A DNA stretch of 13,265 bases, taken from assembly GCA_001574975.1 (NCBI GenBank), contig KQ965894.1:1-13265 (forward strand). Direction: 5' to 3'. A program made the translations under genes and the position numbers. Each line of letters opens with the position of its first letter. The first letter of the stretch is position 1. Source of the stretch: Gonapodya prolifera JEL478. Lineage: Eukaryota > Monoblepharomycota > Monoblepharidomycetes > Monoblepharidales > Gonapodyaceae. The notes under the pieces are model-generated. The model saw only the letters and a program-made list of their open reading frames with translations. It was not told the DNA's origin and ran no database searches. This document shows, piece by piece, positions 1 through 8,625 of the stretch.

Positions 1-279
1 CTGGTGGATTGACGGCGTCTTTGGTCCACGTCCCTGTGCCATCATTCCTTGTATGGGCGGAAAAACGCGCAACGTGGCGCCCTGGTCCAACAAATGGTCA
101 GAATGACCTGGGATTTCGAAGGGGAGTTGATGGGGAATGTGGGGAGTTTTTTGTGGGATCAGTTTGCTGAGATGGCTCTTTGCGCTCAAGGTGCCCAACA
201 ACAGTGTGCAAGTGTTGGCCCCCCCCTAACCCTAACCCTGTCCACCCAAGCAACGATTCCCACCAGAACTCGCCGAAAA
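1..279. other. No gene recognised; repeat-flanking DNA
   Basis: Short open frames exist on both strands but none has a recognisable domain, a splice pattern or a plausible start. The only notable item is a short telomere-like run at 224-239. The block probably belongs to the same transposon debris as its right-hand neighbour. Confidence 0.4.
224..239. repeat. Short interstitial telomere-like repeat
   Basis: The plus strand reads CCCTAACCCTAACCCT, two and two-thirds units of the TTAGGG telomere repeat used by most filamentous fungi, seen here on the complementary strand. It sits in an internal, transposon-rich context. It could be a healed break, a remnant from a telomere-targeting element, or chance, because the run is only 16 nt. 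Confidence 0.5.
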
Positions 280-477
280 TTAAATAAGCAGTCTGCGTTC
301 AATATGGCATTCAAATCGAGCCTCGCATCCAGGTAGAATGGCCTCTCTGGTGGTATCATCCGCTCCAGCTGGGAGAGGAGGAATCGACACTGCCATACAC
401 TGGCGCCTCCTATTAGATTGCATTGCAGCACGTGTCCCCGCGTCAGAATCGGACGAGTCAGACGAATCGTCTTGCAT
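280..477 (-). pseudogene. N-terminal relic of a DNA-transposon protein (putative)
   Basis: A minus-strand frame starts with ATG at 477 and runs 65 codons. It opens with an acidic serine-rich stretch (DDSSDSSDSD) and then an Arg-rich patch (NRRRQ). Acidic/serine N-termini like this are common in fungal transposases of the DDE_Tnp_4/Harbinger type, but no catalytic domain is present, so the family is a guess. The first codons lie inside the 460-590 segment that recurs inverted at 12230-12346. In that other copy the equivalent start codon is ATT (12329-12331) and the frame then diverges. This suggests that both copies are the 5' end of one element family (terminal repeat, leader and first codons), each cut off downstream. 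It could also be a fortuitous frame in a non-coding repeat. Confidence 0.35.
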
Positions 478-590
478 GGTTTGGTGTGCGCCGGATTTGT
501 GTGTGCTGGGCTGGCGCAAGGTGCGGGCTTGAATTTTATTTTCCAAATTACAATTGTGAAAATAAAATGTGCTGCACAACCTCTCTAATG
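460..590 (-). repeat. Inverted dispersed repeat, copy 1 (partner at 12230-12346)
   Basis: This 131-bp segment matches the reverse complement of 12230-12346 nearly base for base, apart from a 14-nt length difference and a few substitutions. The shared block begins at the palindrome-like AGACGAATCGTCT and ends at CCTCTCTAATG; the flanks are unrelated. The outer edge, read inward as CATTAGAGAGGTTG, could be an element terminus with a TA or TTA target site. It contains the putative start codon of the 280-477 relic. Confidence 0.85.
534..567. repeat. AT-rich hairpin inside repeat copy 1
   Basis: TTTTATTTTC at 534-543 is the exact complement of GAAAATAAAA at 558-567, giving a perfect 10-bp stem with a 14-nt loop. 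The partner repeat lacks the left arm because 14 nt lying between two AATT direct repeats are missing there. Confidence 0.75.
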
Positions 591-1357
591 TTGTCAAATG
601 CTTATGATGCTTTGGGTGGACATTTATTAAAATCTGCTGAGAAACGCAAATTGATTTATGATGCTTAGCATTTGGACATGAATTTTAGTCCTGAGAACGT
701 TGTGATGGTGCACACTGAAGAACCCCATTGTGAAGGGGCGGGCACAAAATTTATTTCAAAATGGAACGGTCCATACAGAGTTCGTTCCGAAGTCACTCCT
801 GTGACATACAAAGTGCGCCACTTGTACACTGGCAATGAAACAATTGCACATGTGCAACAATTGCAAAAGATTGTGCTGCACCCGCGAATAACATTGGAGG
901 CAACGGCTGCCCCAACGCCCACTGTGTTGAAAAATTCAGATGTTCTTGCTACTCCGGTCACGTCAATGCCTGATGTTCAACCTGCTACGCCAGCTGGTAT
1001 TAACCACGATGGCAATATTGCATATGAAAAGGAAAAAATTGTTGACAAACAGGTTGACAGCCCTGTTGTTGAATATTTGATAAAATTTCGAGGTTACAGC
1101 AAGCCTGAAAGGATTTTGGAAGAAAATATCCAAGGCCAGGCAATGATTGATGCCTATGAATGTGAACACCCCTCTGGCAAAAATGGTACGTGATTACAAG
1201 GAGATCACGTAGATCTGCCATGAGAAAATGACTGGCTGAACGTGTGAAACCCCGAAACGCCATTCCTTTCGCGCCTGAACCTGCAAAGCCAAAACAAAAT
1301 CGCAGTGGCGCAAATAAGAGATCAAGAGCAAATGATGATAATGAATTTATTCCTTGA
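591..1357 (+). pseudogene. 3' end of chromovirus (Ty3/gypsy) pol: integrase C-terminus and chromodomain
   Basis: The frame is open from the junction with the 460-590 repeat, interrupted by TAG at 666-668, then continues in the same frame. It encodes the end of the integrase, with the GPY/F-type motif KFISKWNGPYRV (about 747-782), then a Pro/Thr-rich linker, then a chromodomain (about 1023-1160; YEKEKIVDKQ, EYLIKFRGYSKP, ENIQGQAMIDAYE). In chromoviruses this module joins cDNA to host DNA and directs it to modified chromatin. Near 1185 the frame shifts, and a basic tail (ITRRSRRSAMRK) follows with a TGA at 1229-1231, ending at TGA 1355-1357. Protease, RT, RNase H and the integrase core are absent from the window. 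The TWEP-like motif usual in this position of the chromodomain is degraded (ERILEEN). Clearly a dead fragment. Confidence 0.85.
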
Positions 1358-1367
1358 AAGAAAGGAA
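1356..1367 (+). other. Polypurine tract at the end of pol
   Basis: GAAAGAAAGGAA overlaps the pol stop codon. A polypurine tract immediately after pol primes plus-strand DNA synthesis in LTR retroelements and marks the 5' edge of the 3' LTR. Position and composition fit; function is inferred. Confidence 0.55.
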
Positions 1368-1373
1368 CAACAA

Positions 1374-1759
1374 TGAGTGTTTAATGATGTGCTGTTATAG
1401 GCCACATAATGAGTTTGTGGACAGAGTGGTTCAGTGTGAATGTTTACACTGTGCCCAGACGGACTTTCCTGGGGATTCCCCTGGATTGACCAGGTTGCCC
1501 CATGGACGTGAGAGGTGTGACAACGACATAAAGATTCATTTCCTCTCAGGGAGAGTTGTAGTAATGGCGAATTTATTCTTTGTCTTCTGTATTGTTCCCC
1601 TTGACTTTTGTGTGACGCCGCATGTGTACTTGTTCTTGCCCTGATGAGGACATCAGTCAAACGTACTTGGGGAAGTGTGATGGAACGTCGCGTGATATAT
1701 TATATATTGTAGTCTATCCTATGGGAACCCACGGCTAGGTAGATCCCGACACCAATACA
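1374..1759 (+). mobile_element. Possible 3' LTR of the chromovirus fragment
   Basis: The interval after the polypurine tract begins TGAG and could end at CCAATACA, giving TG...CA ends and a typical LTR length (386 bp). It contains an AT-rich GATATATTATATATTG stretch near 1693-1708 that could serve as a promoter or polyadenylation region. No second copy of this LTR is in the window, so the boundaries are unverified. It does not resemble the region upstream of the Gag-like ORF at 12946. Confidence 0.3.
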
Positions 1760-2504
1760 ACTGATCCTACCCTTGGACATATCCCACGGTACACGTGCCT
1801 CTACACCATGATACCATGTATGTGGTAGAATATCTGGAATTCTTGCAAGGACCCATCAGTTTCAATTTGCAGTCAATGAATACTACAACAGCAGGGATCA
1901 CTCCCACAAGGGGATCTTTACAGAAACACAAGCTCAGAAAGAGTATGGGAGTCCCAAGACCAACTGTATGAGTGTCATTGATAACGTGCACTATCTTCTT
2001 GTGAAAAAGCCAGAGTTACCCCAGAAGAAGGCTACCTCCGTGACAAGTATTGTATGTATTTGTTTTGTAATATTACATTCCTGTGGCGTCAACTGGCAAT
2101 GTTGGATGTACATAATTAGATCAGTAGAGATTTCCTGTTTTGTCTTGGGTGTCCACAAGTGCATTCATCGTTTTTCCTGCTTTAATTTTTCATAACTTGC
2201 GTTAACCCGTTCGTCGTCAATGTTTCATGGTTTGCGTGATTATCAAATTGTGGTATATGATGCCGACAAGAAGTTGAATATCACACCAATATTGTCCTCC
2301 GTAGTCCTTTTTTTTTTTTCTCTGGTGCCCTCGCATGATGACATGTAAGATTAATTTTGGTCGGACGATCGGCGCCTTTGAGGGCCGTAGGCGAGTGCAC
2401 GAACACGACTGAACCACCAAGCCTTTACAATCCGTGCACCTACGGGAATTGATCCGACATCTACTGCATCCATCAAACCCAAATTTTCAACCACAGCTCT
2501 CGCA
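1760..2504. other. Intergenic; upstream region of the NTF2-like gene
   Basis: No convincing gene. Frames near 1767-2195 on both strands have no recognisable motif. A T-run (about 2308-2319) and pyrimidine-rich sequence lie about 190 bp upstream of the start at 2505 and may be part of its promoter. Confidence 0.4.
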
Positions 2505-3065
2505 ATGACCTCCGCAATCACGTCTACGTCTCCGCAGCCATCTCCACTCTACTTGCGCCTGCAAGCTCTTGCCCGCATCCACGCCCAGCCGTCCAGTGTT
2601 CAGCAACTCCTTTCAATCCGGCACCCATCCGCCGTCCACACTTGGGGCCACGTCCACTTAGTCCAACAAAACCCGGGCCTTCAGGAGCGTATGTCAAATG
2701 CCCAGTTTGCCGCCCATCTGGCTTCAACGGGGCATTATCTTACTTCGACGTCAAGTGGCACGATTCACAGCATCATTGTGGACGAGTACGTCCGCCGTGC
2801 CGTTGTCCACATGAGCTATTTTTTGACACCGGCGGCTTCACTTGCCGAGGGAGGAGAGCAGAAGCCACACGATTTCCCGACAGTGGAGCAGGACTTGATT
2901 TGGCTGCTGGTGTTCACTGCGCCAGAAGAGGGCGAGGAGGTGCTTATTAAGCACAGTGTTGAATTTATTGACGCAAGTGCCAGCGCGAGCGTTGGTACCG
3001 CAATTCGTAGCATTCATGGAGAAATCACGGAAGACGTCAGAGGTGGAATCACACTCCATGAGTAG
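2505..3065 (+). CDS. Small NTF2/SnoaL-like fold protein (predicted)
   Basis: A single uninterrupted frame of 186 codons starts at ATG 2505 and ends with TAG at 3063-3065. The N-terminal 25 residues are Ser/Thr/Pro-rich. The rest looks like one compact alpha+beta domain: an early helix (LYLRLQALARIH), a predicted helix around YVRRAVVHMSYFL (about residues 94-106) and later strands (LIWLLVFT, IKHSVEFIDASAS). This order, with an aromatic-rich middle helix followed by long amphipathic strands, resembles the NTF2-like superfamily that fungi use for many small orphan proteins. No catalytic residues can be assigned. There is no signal peptide or membrane segment. It is convergent with the PUF6-like gene, with 155 bp between the stops, so the two share a 3' region. 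The reading frame is clean and CpG-rich, unlike the transposon blocks, so it is probably a live host gene. The fold assignment is by inspection only. Confidence 0.6.
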   Translation: MTSAITSTSPQPSPLYLRLQALARIHAQPSSVQQLLSIRHPSAVHTWGHVHLVQQNPGLQERMSNAQFAAHLASTGHYLTSTSSGTIHSIIVDEYVRRAVVHMSYFLTPAASLAEGGEQKPHDFPTVEQDLIWLLVFTAPEEGEEVLIKHSVEFIDASASASVGTAIRSIHGEITEDVRGGITLHE

Positions 3066-3220
3066 GCACCGTCTCTGTGGTGACTTGTACGACATCGTTA
3101 CATATACAACCATGAATAGATGGCAGCCCGCCTCCTCCCACAAATAGTGCCTACCAGTCGTCTGCTTAGATTCGGTATATAATTTTTCATTTCTGTGATA
3201 GTGTAATATACCGTGCCAAC

Positions 3221-6097
3221 TCATTCCAACTTCGAAAACAAGATTTCAATCCCGGTCAAACCCGGGGTTCGTTGTGTTGTCCCCTTGGCCCCTTTGCCAC
3301 CACGCTTGCTTGTGCCACCAGTGGCAGGCTTGTCCTTCCCATCGCCTTCGGGGGCTCCCTCCTTCTTCCTCCACTTCTTCACAACATCTCTTACCTCCTT
3401 GACACTCCCACTTGACTCCTTCAACCGTCGAACAAGCTCGGCGTCACCGCACTCCAGCAACGAAACCACAATGAACGCAGCCCCACTAGAGAACTTGGGC
3501 TCCGTCGAGAACAACTTGATCCATGCTGGCATGTTTGGCGCCAACGCTTGCAACATGAGCCGAGGGAAGGTCTCTGGTGAGTCGGCAGGTACTCCGGGGA
3601 GAGGCGACGCCACAATCAAGTCCTTCAAGAGGCTCTGGGCAACACGATGGAAAAGAGGATGCGTAGTGTGGTCGAGGGATGGGTCAGTTCCGGGAGGTGG
3701 CGGGAGTTTGGTTGGAGGTGCGGGCATGGCGAGTAGAGCAATCATTCTGAGTATGGGGAGTTTGTTGAACGTGGCTGCAGTGGTAATTGCCCAAAGGAAC
3801 GGTTACTGAGTACCTATGATAACACGCATGCCGTGAAAAACGCACCATCATTACTCTTGAGGAGCTCCACAACAACATGCTTCGACTTAGATCTCGCGAT
3901 TTGGTTCAACTTGGTCGATCCTCCCTCTACCAACCCTTCCGCCAACCTTGGCGTCACTGTCTTGCACATCTCCTTCCACCGCACCGAATTCTCTTTCTTG
4001 GACGTGGCCGCGCGGATAGGGTCCAGTCGCTCCAACGACTCCAAGAACGGCTTGTCGCTGTATCTTGGGTTCCTGGGACTCAACATGTGAAGGAGTAGCG
4101 TCACGCCAGAGGGAAGTAGAACCAGATCCGCCGTCTTCTTCATGGCCGTGCCGTCAGGCAATGGTACAGGTTCCGCGGGGGTGGTGTCGATGCGGTCCAC
4201 GTTCTCCTCACCCGCGTCGTCTCCCGCCGCACCGGGACCTTTCTCGATCTCGCCCCAAACCATCTTGGAGAGGAGCACCGTATCATCCACGCATTCCATG
4301 GCGCCGATGAGCACCTCGGCGCCGTGCTTGTCGGCTGCAATGTTACGTACGTGGCCTCGAAGACTTCGCAGCATCTTCTTGCGGTGGCGAGCAGTGCCGT
4401 AGAGGAAGCACAGGCGGACGGCGAGAGACCCGTGCGGGGTGTGGAGAATGTGGAGGAGATGTGGGGTGAGGGAGTCCAGGAAAGGGTGGATGACAGACAG
4501 TGCTTCGAGATCTGTGACGGGTGTTGGTTGAGCACCGGGGCACGGCGTAAAGTCGAGTCCAAAGCATTCGAGGTAGTCTGCTGCCAGTCGGTGAGCGATG
4601 GTGAGATTCGTCAGCGTGGGCGTTTTGAGGAGCAGGGTGTCAATGTGACCTCGCACAGCGGTCATCACCAAGGTCCGCTTGACAGGCGCCAACGTTGCTA
4701 GGACGGCCTTCATGTCCCCCCTGCCTGGCGTTTTTTGACGCGCATGCGCATTTTCCTTCCACCCGCCCGTGACCGCGCCTTCGAGTTGCAGAGCTGCAAG
4801 GTAGTCGTGTCCGTAAAAACGGGCGAGCATCTCGTCTCTTTGGGCCGCGGTCGCGTATCGGGCGTAGAACTCTTCGACGACGTAAGAGGCATGTTGGTGG
4901 CGAAGGAGGCGGGGAAGACCAGGTTGCGGGTGCAAAAGCGCGGCGAGGAGAGTGGGACGGAGTTTGGGGCTTGCGTGTGGAGTAAACGTCGCGGCGACGT
5001 GGTGAGGATATGGTTCCGGTGACGAGTTGAAATTCAACAGTGCGAGCTCACCAGTAGGCGGCCACCTTCACGGCCAGGAACTTGCCGTACGGTGTCTTTG
5101 CCAGTTCCACGAATCCCTGGGCGGGCTGGGTTTTCGTGCTGCTTTTGGTGGAAGAGCTGGCGGGAAGGGCGCGTCCACCAAGGAGTTCGGCGCCAACACC
5201 CTCACGAACGTCGACCGTCCCGTGCTTAAGCAGGGATTGAATGATTCGGGAGGTGGAGTGTGAGGTGGAAAGCTTATTCACGGAGGGTGCGTGGTTCAAG
5301 TCGCGCCGTCTTGAAAGAAAATCAATGCCATCACTCACCTGACAGACGTACCCTTTGACAAGGGCCCACAGCTCTCTGACTTTTGTGGCCTTCTCCTGCT
5401 TCCAGTTCCCATTATCCCCACCCATGGTCTTTCCCTTTTTTAAATCCTTTTCTTTCTGGTTGCGTCTCCGGACTTCCTCCCAGAGCTTTTTGGCGTGGTC
5501 CAGTGTCTCGAGTGTGAGTTTCTCTTGCTTATCCTGATCCGCGCTCAGAGCCTTTCCGGGTGCTGGTTTGGTCTTTGCAGCGAGCTTGGCGGCCTGGCGA
5601 GATCGTTTCAGCTCACGTCGCTCCTGCTTAGCCGCTGCGTTTGCTGCGGCAGATTCTTAGATGTCCAAATGGGAGCAGAGGGAATGAGTACAGAAGTTCG
5701 AAGGTAGTCGACAACGTCGCTCCGCAAGCTCACCTCCAGGCTCCCTCTTGACTTTCTTCACTTCCCTCTTGATCTCAGCACCGTCTTCATCCTCGTCTCC
5801 ATCCTCGTCGTCATCGTCCTCGCGCAACCTCTTTTCGCCAGCCTGAACAGCATCACTTCCGTCGCTGTCCACGTCGCTCCAGTCCCCTTCCTGCTCACTT
5901 CCGCCATCAGACCACTCCATCTCGTCGTTTGATTCGTCATCCGAGTCTTGCTCGCGTTTTGAGGGTGGCGGAGGGCTCACGGCAGGTGCTGCTTGCCCGG
6001 CACGAGCTTTCGCGGGGTTTGAAGAGCTTTGGGCGGTGTCTTTCTTCCCTCGAGCTGCCGCTGCGCCGGACGATAGGTTTTTCGCGGGTTTCGGCAT
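3221..6097 (-). CDS. PUF6: PUF6/PUM3-type Pumilio-repeat ribosome biogenesis protein
   Basis: Five exons on the minus strand: 6097-5734, 5643-5339, 5272-5052, 4969-3846, 3774-3221. The sum is 2568 nt, 855 residues, with all phases consistent. Residues 1-121 form an acidic/basic nuclear-type tail (SDDESNDEMEW, DDDDEDGDEDEDG, KREVKKVKRE). Exon 2 carries the lead-in helix KKLWEEVRRR. From about residue 224 Pumilio-like repeats run (TSRIIQSLLKHG; HASYVVEEFYARY; HGSLAVRLCFLYG; HGAEVLIGAMECVDDT; SGVTLLLHMLSPRNP; SKHVVVELLKSND), spanning the CPL region. The protein ends with the family hallmark GIEILFSKLE. PUF6/PUM3 proteins are nucleolar, bind structured nucleic acid non-specifically and aid 60S subunit assembly; yeast Puf6 also represses ASH1 mRNA translation. 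I chose ATG 6097 because the upstream in-frame Met at 6172 would add a non-conserved extension. Exon 2 could instead begin at 5655, adding 4 residues. Confidence 0.88.
5273..5338 (-). other. Intron 2 of the PUF6-like gene, 66 nt, in frame and stop-free
   Basis: The donor is CAG|GTGAGT and the inferred acceptor AAG. Removing it joins GYVCQ to LSTSHSTSRIIQ, which matches the length and pattern of the first repeat in PUM3 proteins. Retaining it would add 22 residues without a stop, so both forms are translatable. Confidence 0.6.
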
Positions 6098-6450
6098 TTG
6101 AAGATGATTTAGAACTGGAAAGGAGAAAGTGTTGCAGCAAGGGCACGCTGAGGCCACAGTCACGGTATTCAAAGTGATTCACTTCATTTCGCCGATTCCT
6201 GTCAAATTCTCATCCAAACCACTATACTTCAACTCTCGCGGGGCATTCGAAGTGATGGTAACCAATCGGGCTGCCCGCATGCTGCCTCACCCTTCGCCGG
6301 CAACTTGCGAAGTGCTCCTACATCACGCCGCACTTCTCCCGCCAGCGCACTCAACTTTCTCAATCCATCGCCGATCGCTCTCGTCGCATTCGCGCCGTCG
6401 CCATCGGCAAACCCCACATCCGACCACCCGCCCAAGCCCACCTCCCGTCC
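6098..6450. promoter_or_regulatory. Divergent intergenic region (PUF6-like gene / 6451 pseudogene)
   Basis: About 353 bp separate the two outward-facing start codons, so both promoters must lie here. The sequence is CpG-rich and pyrimidine-rich on the plus strand near 6340-6450, common in fungal core promoters. No clear TATA box or named operator was seen. Open frames crossing it look like by-products of high GC. Confidence 0.5.
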
Positions 6451-7215
6451 ATGTCCGCCGAACACTCCTTCACCGATGACAGATACGAGATGAACGCCCT
6501 TGTTCGATTCGTCCAGGGGGCCAAGGACTAAGGACTGGCTCCACGACATCACACACCCAGTCCTCAAGAAGAATCTCATCTACGATGAAGTCAGCGGCAA
6601 CGTGTTCGGCAAGGTGGGGAGAACGGTGAGTCATCTGTTCCAAAGACCGGGACATAGGTTCATTACATTACAGCGGTTGCCTTGACTGATACAACGCCTC
6701 AATCTCACAGGATCGGACAGTCCTTCGCCGTGCCCTCCATTGTTTCACTAAGGCCCCTCGTAGGATCCGTACGAGGTTAAGCAAAGTGAAGAGGACGATT
6801 TAGTCGAGGATCTCCCAGCCCAGCGCTTCGACACAGTCAAGGTCTTGCCCACGAAAAGGGGCGGAGCGGGTGTTCTCGAAAGATCAAAGACGTCGTCGGG
6901 AAGCTTTCAAAATGGTACGTTGCGCAATGGAATTGCACTACTCATGTTCTTGTGTTCCTCGGTAAAGTATTTGACAAATCGTCTCTTCTTTTCTCCTCCT
7001 TCATTCCCCGCAGGGCTGGTATCCGTGCGACTGCGGATCACATCCTCTTCGCCGTCGACCCTCGACTCCACATCCCTTCTACACGAGGTCCTGGCCGTGA
7101 TCTGTCCCGCAGTGGAGCAAACGACCACTGATGACGATATCCCGTGATCGTTATCACAAAATGCGAGACCAGGGTTGTTCAACTTTCAATTCCGATTGAT
7201 ATCAAAAATCTTTAG
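6451..7215 (+). pseudogene. Unrecognised spliced gene, broken by frameshifts
   Basis: The start is ATG 6451 (MSAEHSFTDDRYEMNALVRF). At 6523-6536 the 7-mer AAGGACT is tandemly duplicated, creating a TAA. Dropping one copy restores a frame through GAKDWLHDITHPVLKKN and EVSGNVFGKVGRT to a GTGAGT donor. Introns are 6626-6710 (ends CTCACAG) and 6915-7013 (GTACGT...CCGCAG). Exon 2 contains GQSFAVPSIVSLRPLVGS and YEVKQSEEDDLVEDLPAQRF, but these need frame changes at its start and near 6770, and another near 6865, before KIKDVVGKLSKW. That segment splices to AGIRATADHILFAVDPRLHI in exon 3. Tandem TGA codons near 7132 precede PVIVITKCETRVVQLSIPID, ending at TAG 7213-7215. The consistent splice sites show this was a real gene. 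I do not recognise the family. Coding-looking but shifting frames continue to about 7700. Assembly errors could mimic some breaks. Confidence 0.7.
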
Positions 7216-8455
7216 TTCCCATCACCTCAGGGAGCTGCCCATCTCATCCGAGACCTCCCTCGCCTCTTCAGCCTGTCTTCCGTTCATGGCGACATTTCTC
7301 GCGGTCCCGTCGATCAGCGAAGTCTTCCCTCAGATGAACACTAGTCCGCCATCACCCCCTCCGCGCCGCGCTAGAGCTTCTTCGCACTCACAGCATCAAG
7401 AACTGGCCCCACTATCTCATCTGGAACTTCCTCTCTTGATGTTACTGCTGGGCGTGGACTGGAGCTGCCTGATCCAACATGTTCCAGGCGCCGCATCCTT
7501 GACGTCAACTCCATTCGGTCTCCCCTTCGTCTCACGCACACCACGGCCTCGTCGTCCACCTGGTCATTCCCGCACGACACGTCCAACCTTCTCCATAGCA
7601 TCTTTGCGGCATGTGCGGTCAGACAGCTCGGCCTACTGTGCACGAAGACGAGATCGCCCTAGAACCTGAAGAGAGCAAGCTGGGTCAAGGATCGTTTGGT
7701 GGCGGTGAGTCTTTTTTTCTTAGTAGCTTAGTTTATATCACACAAATCCCCAAAGTAGTCCGAACTGCAGAATAGAACTTCAAAGTCAAATATTACTATG
7801 GTGGTCGGTCTCTCCCATTTAGACAAGCCTCTTTCTTCTTCATCGAAAATTATGTAATTGGACGTCTATTGTATTGTTGTACCAGAAATACATGCTGTAA
7901 TTGCACGACCGCAGAAGTGCACGGTCACTAAAATCAAATTACTCTGGGACAATATCTGACGGGCTCGTAACGTAGTTGCGCACCACGAGGTTCCACCCCA
8001 CTGAAAGGACCACGCACTCCCAAGTGTCATTGTCCCTCAGGGGATGTCAGTCTCGTTAACCGGGCTTGCACGCGCCCTGGGGTGCTCGGTCTCGGCCCTG
8101 ACAAGTTCGCTAAGTCACGTGACCCCGACCCGGCACTTCGATATTTCCCCACACGGCTCACAACACACTCAGCCCAACCTCCTCATGACGGAACGGACCG
8201 TATCGCAGAGCTGAATGGACTGCTGGCCCCGGACTTTGATAAGGATTAGGATCTGGGTGTATTTAAGTGTAACTTGTATTGTAGTGACTAAGACAATACG
8301 ACTAGACTTCCGCAGGAGAAACTCTGCTCCATTTCTCCATCTCCCCTATCACGTCTTGCTTCTAGTCTCTTGCGCGGTCTCTCTCCTGGCCCTTGGATCT
8401 CTCCCGCGACTCCACCTCCATTGCCGATCAACCCCACTCCCCACACTCCAAACCC
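7216..8455. other. Continuation of the decayed gene, then intergenic DNA
   Basis: From 7216 to about 7700 the plus strand keeps CpG-rich, coding-like composition in changing frames (for example SFPHDTSNLLHSIFAAC and HEDEIALEPEESKLGQG), likely the rest of the broken 6451 gene. 7710-7970 is AT-rich with no gene. A stop-free plus frame from about 7966 to 8249 lacks an ATG near its start and resembles nothing known. A pyrimidine-rich stretch at 8320-8455 looks promoter-like. Confidence 0.4.
8114..8123. promoter_or_regulatory. GTCACGTGAC palindrome (E-box type)
   Basis: A perfect 10-bp palindrome centred on CACGTG. Fungal bHLH factors such as Cbf1 bind TCACGTGA-like sites. It sits in intergenic DNA with no clearly live gene nearby, so its use is uncertain. 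Confidence 0.35.
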
Positions 8456-8537
8456 CTGTGAGGATTGGCTGGTTCTCCATCACCACCAGCACCGTGCAGA
8501 GCCCTTGATTGTAGGACCAAGAACCAGCCCCTCACAG
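8456..8537 (-). repeat. Long hairpin just 3' of the Fanzor relic
   Basis: CTGTGAGGATTGGCTGGTTC begins at 8456 and the arm ends at 8476; it pairs with AGAACCAGCCCCTCACAG at 8520-8537. This gives about 18 base pairs with a 3-nt bulge and a 43-nt loop. It lies about 90 bp beyond the stop of the minus-strand Fanzor relic and near the point where CpG content falls. It may be an element terminus, part of a former guide-RNA region, or unrelated. Confidence 0.7.
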
Positions 8538-8625
8538 TAACACATATTAAGATTTCAAGAAAGTAGAGAAGACTGGAAAGACTTGAGTTAGAGAGGAAAG
8601 TGAAATGAGTGGAAGGCAATAGAAC

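Noticed and set aside
3213-3809. Plus-strand open frame of 198 codons opposite the PUF6-like gene
   Set aside because: It lies antisense to the conserved last exon (GIEILFSKLE end) and is low-complexity (PLAPLPPRLLVPP); a shadow of GC-rich coding on the other strand.
4140-4701. Overlapping open frames on both strands within exon 4 of the PUF6-like gene
   Set aside because: The minus frame 4969-3846 carries recognisable Pumilio-like repeats; the others have no domains and follow from high GC.
6229-6579. Minus-strand open frame of 116 codons in the divergent promoter
   Set aside because: It overlaps the start of the 6451 gene antisense, is Gly/Val-rich without motifs, and has no splice or conservation signal I can see.
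6451-7215. Faint resemblance of KIKDVVGKLSKWAGIRATADHI to the start of Hus1-type checkpoint clamps
   Set aside because: Only one short segment is similar, it is internal rather than N-terminal, and the flanking segments do not follow that family, so no name was given.
8215-8539. Possible small spliced plus-strand gene (MDCWPRTLIRIRIW joined over a 59-nt GTGTAT...CCGCAG intron)
   Set aside because: The product would be under 100 residues, Pro/Ser-rich and featureless, and its end falls inside the hairpin at 8456-8537.
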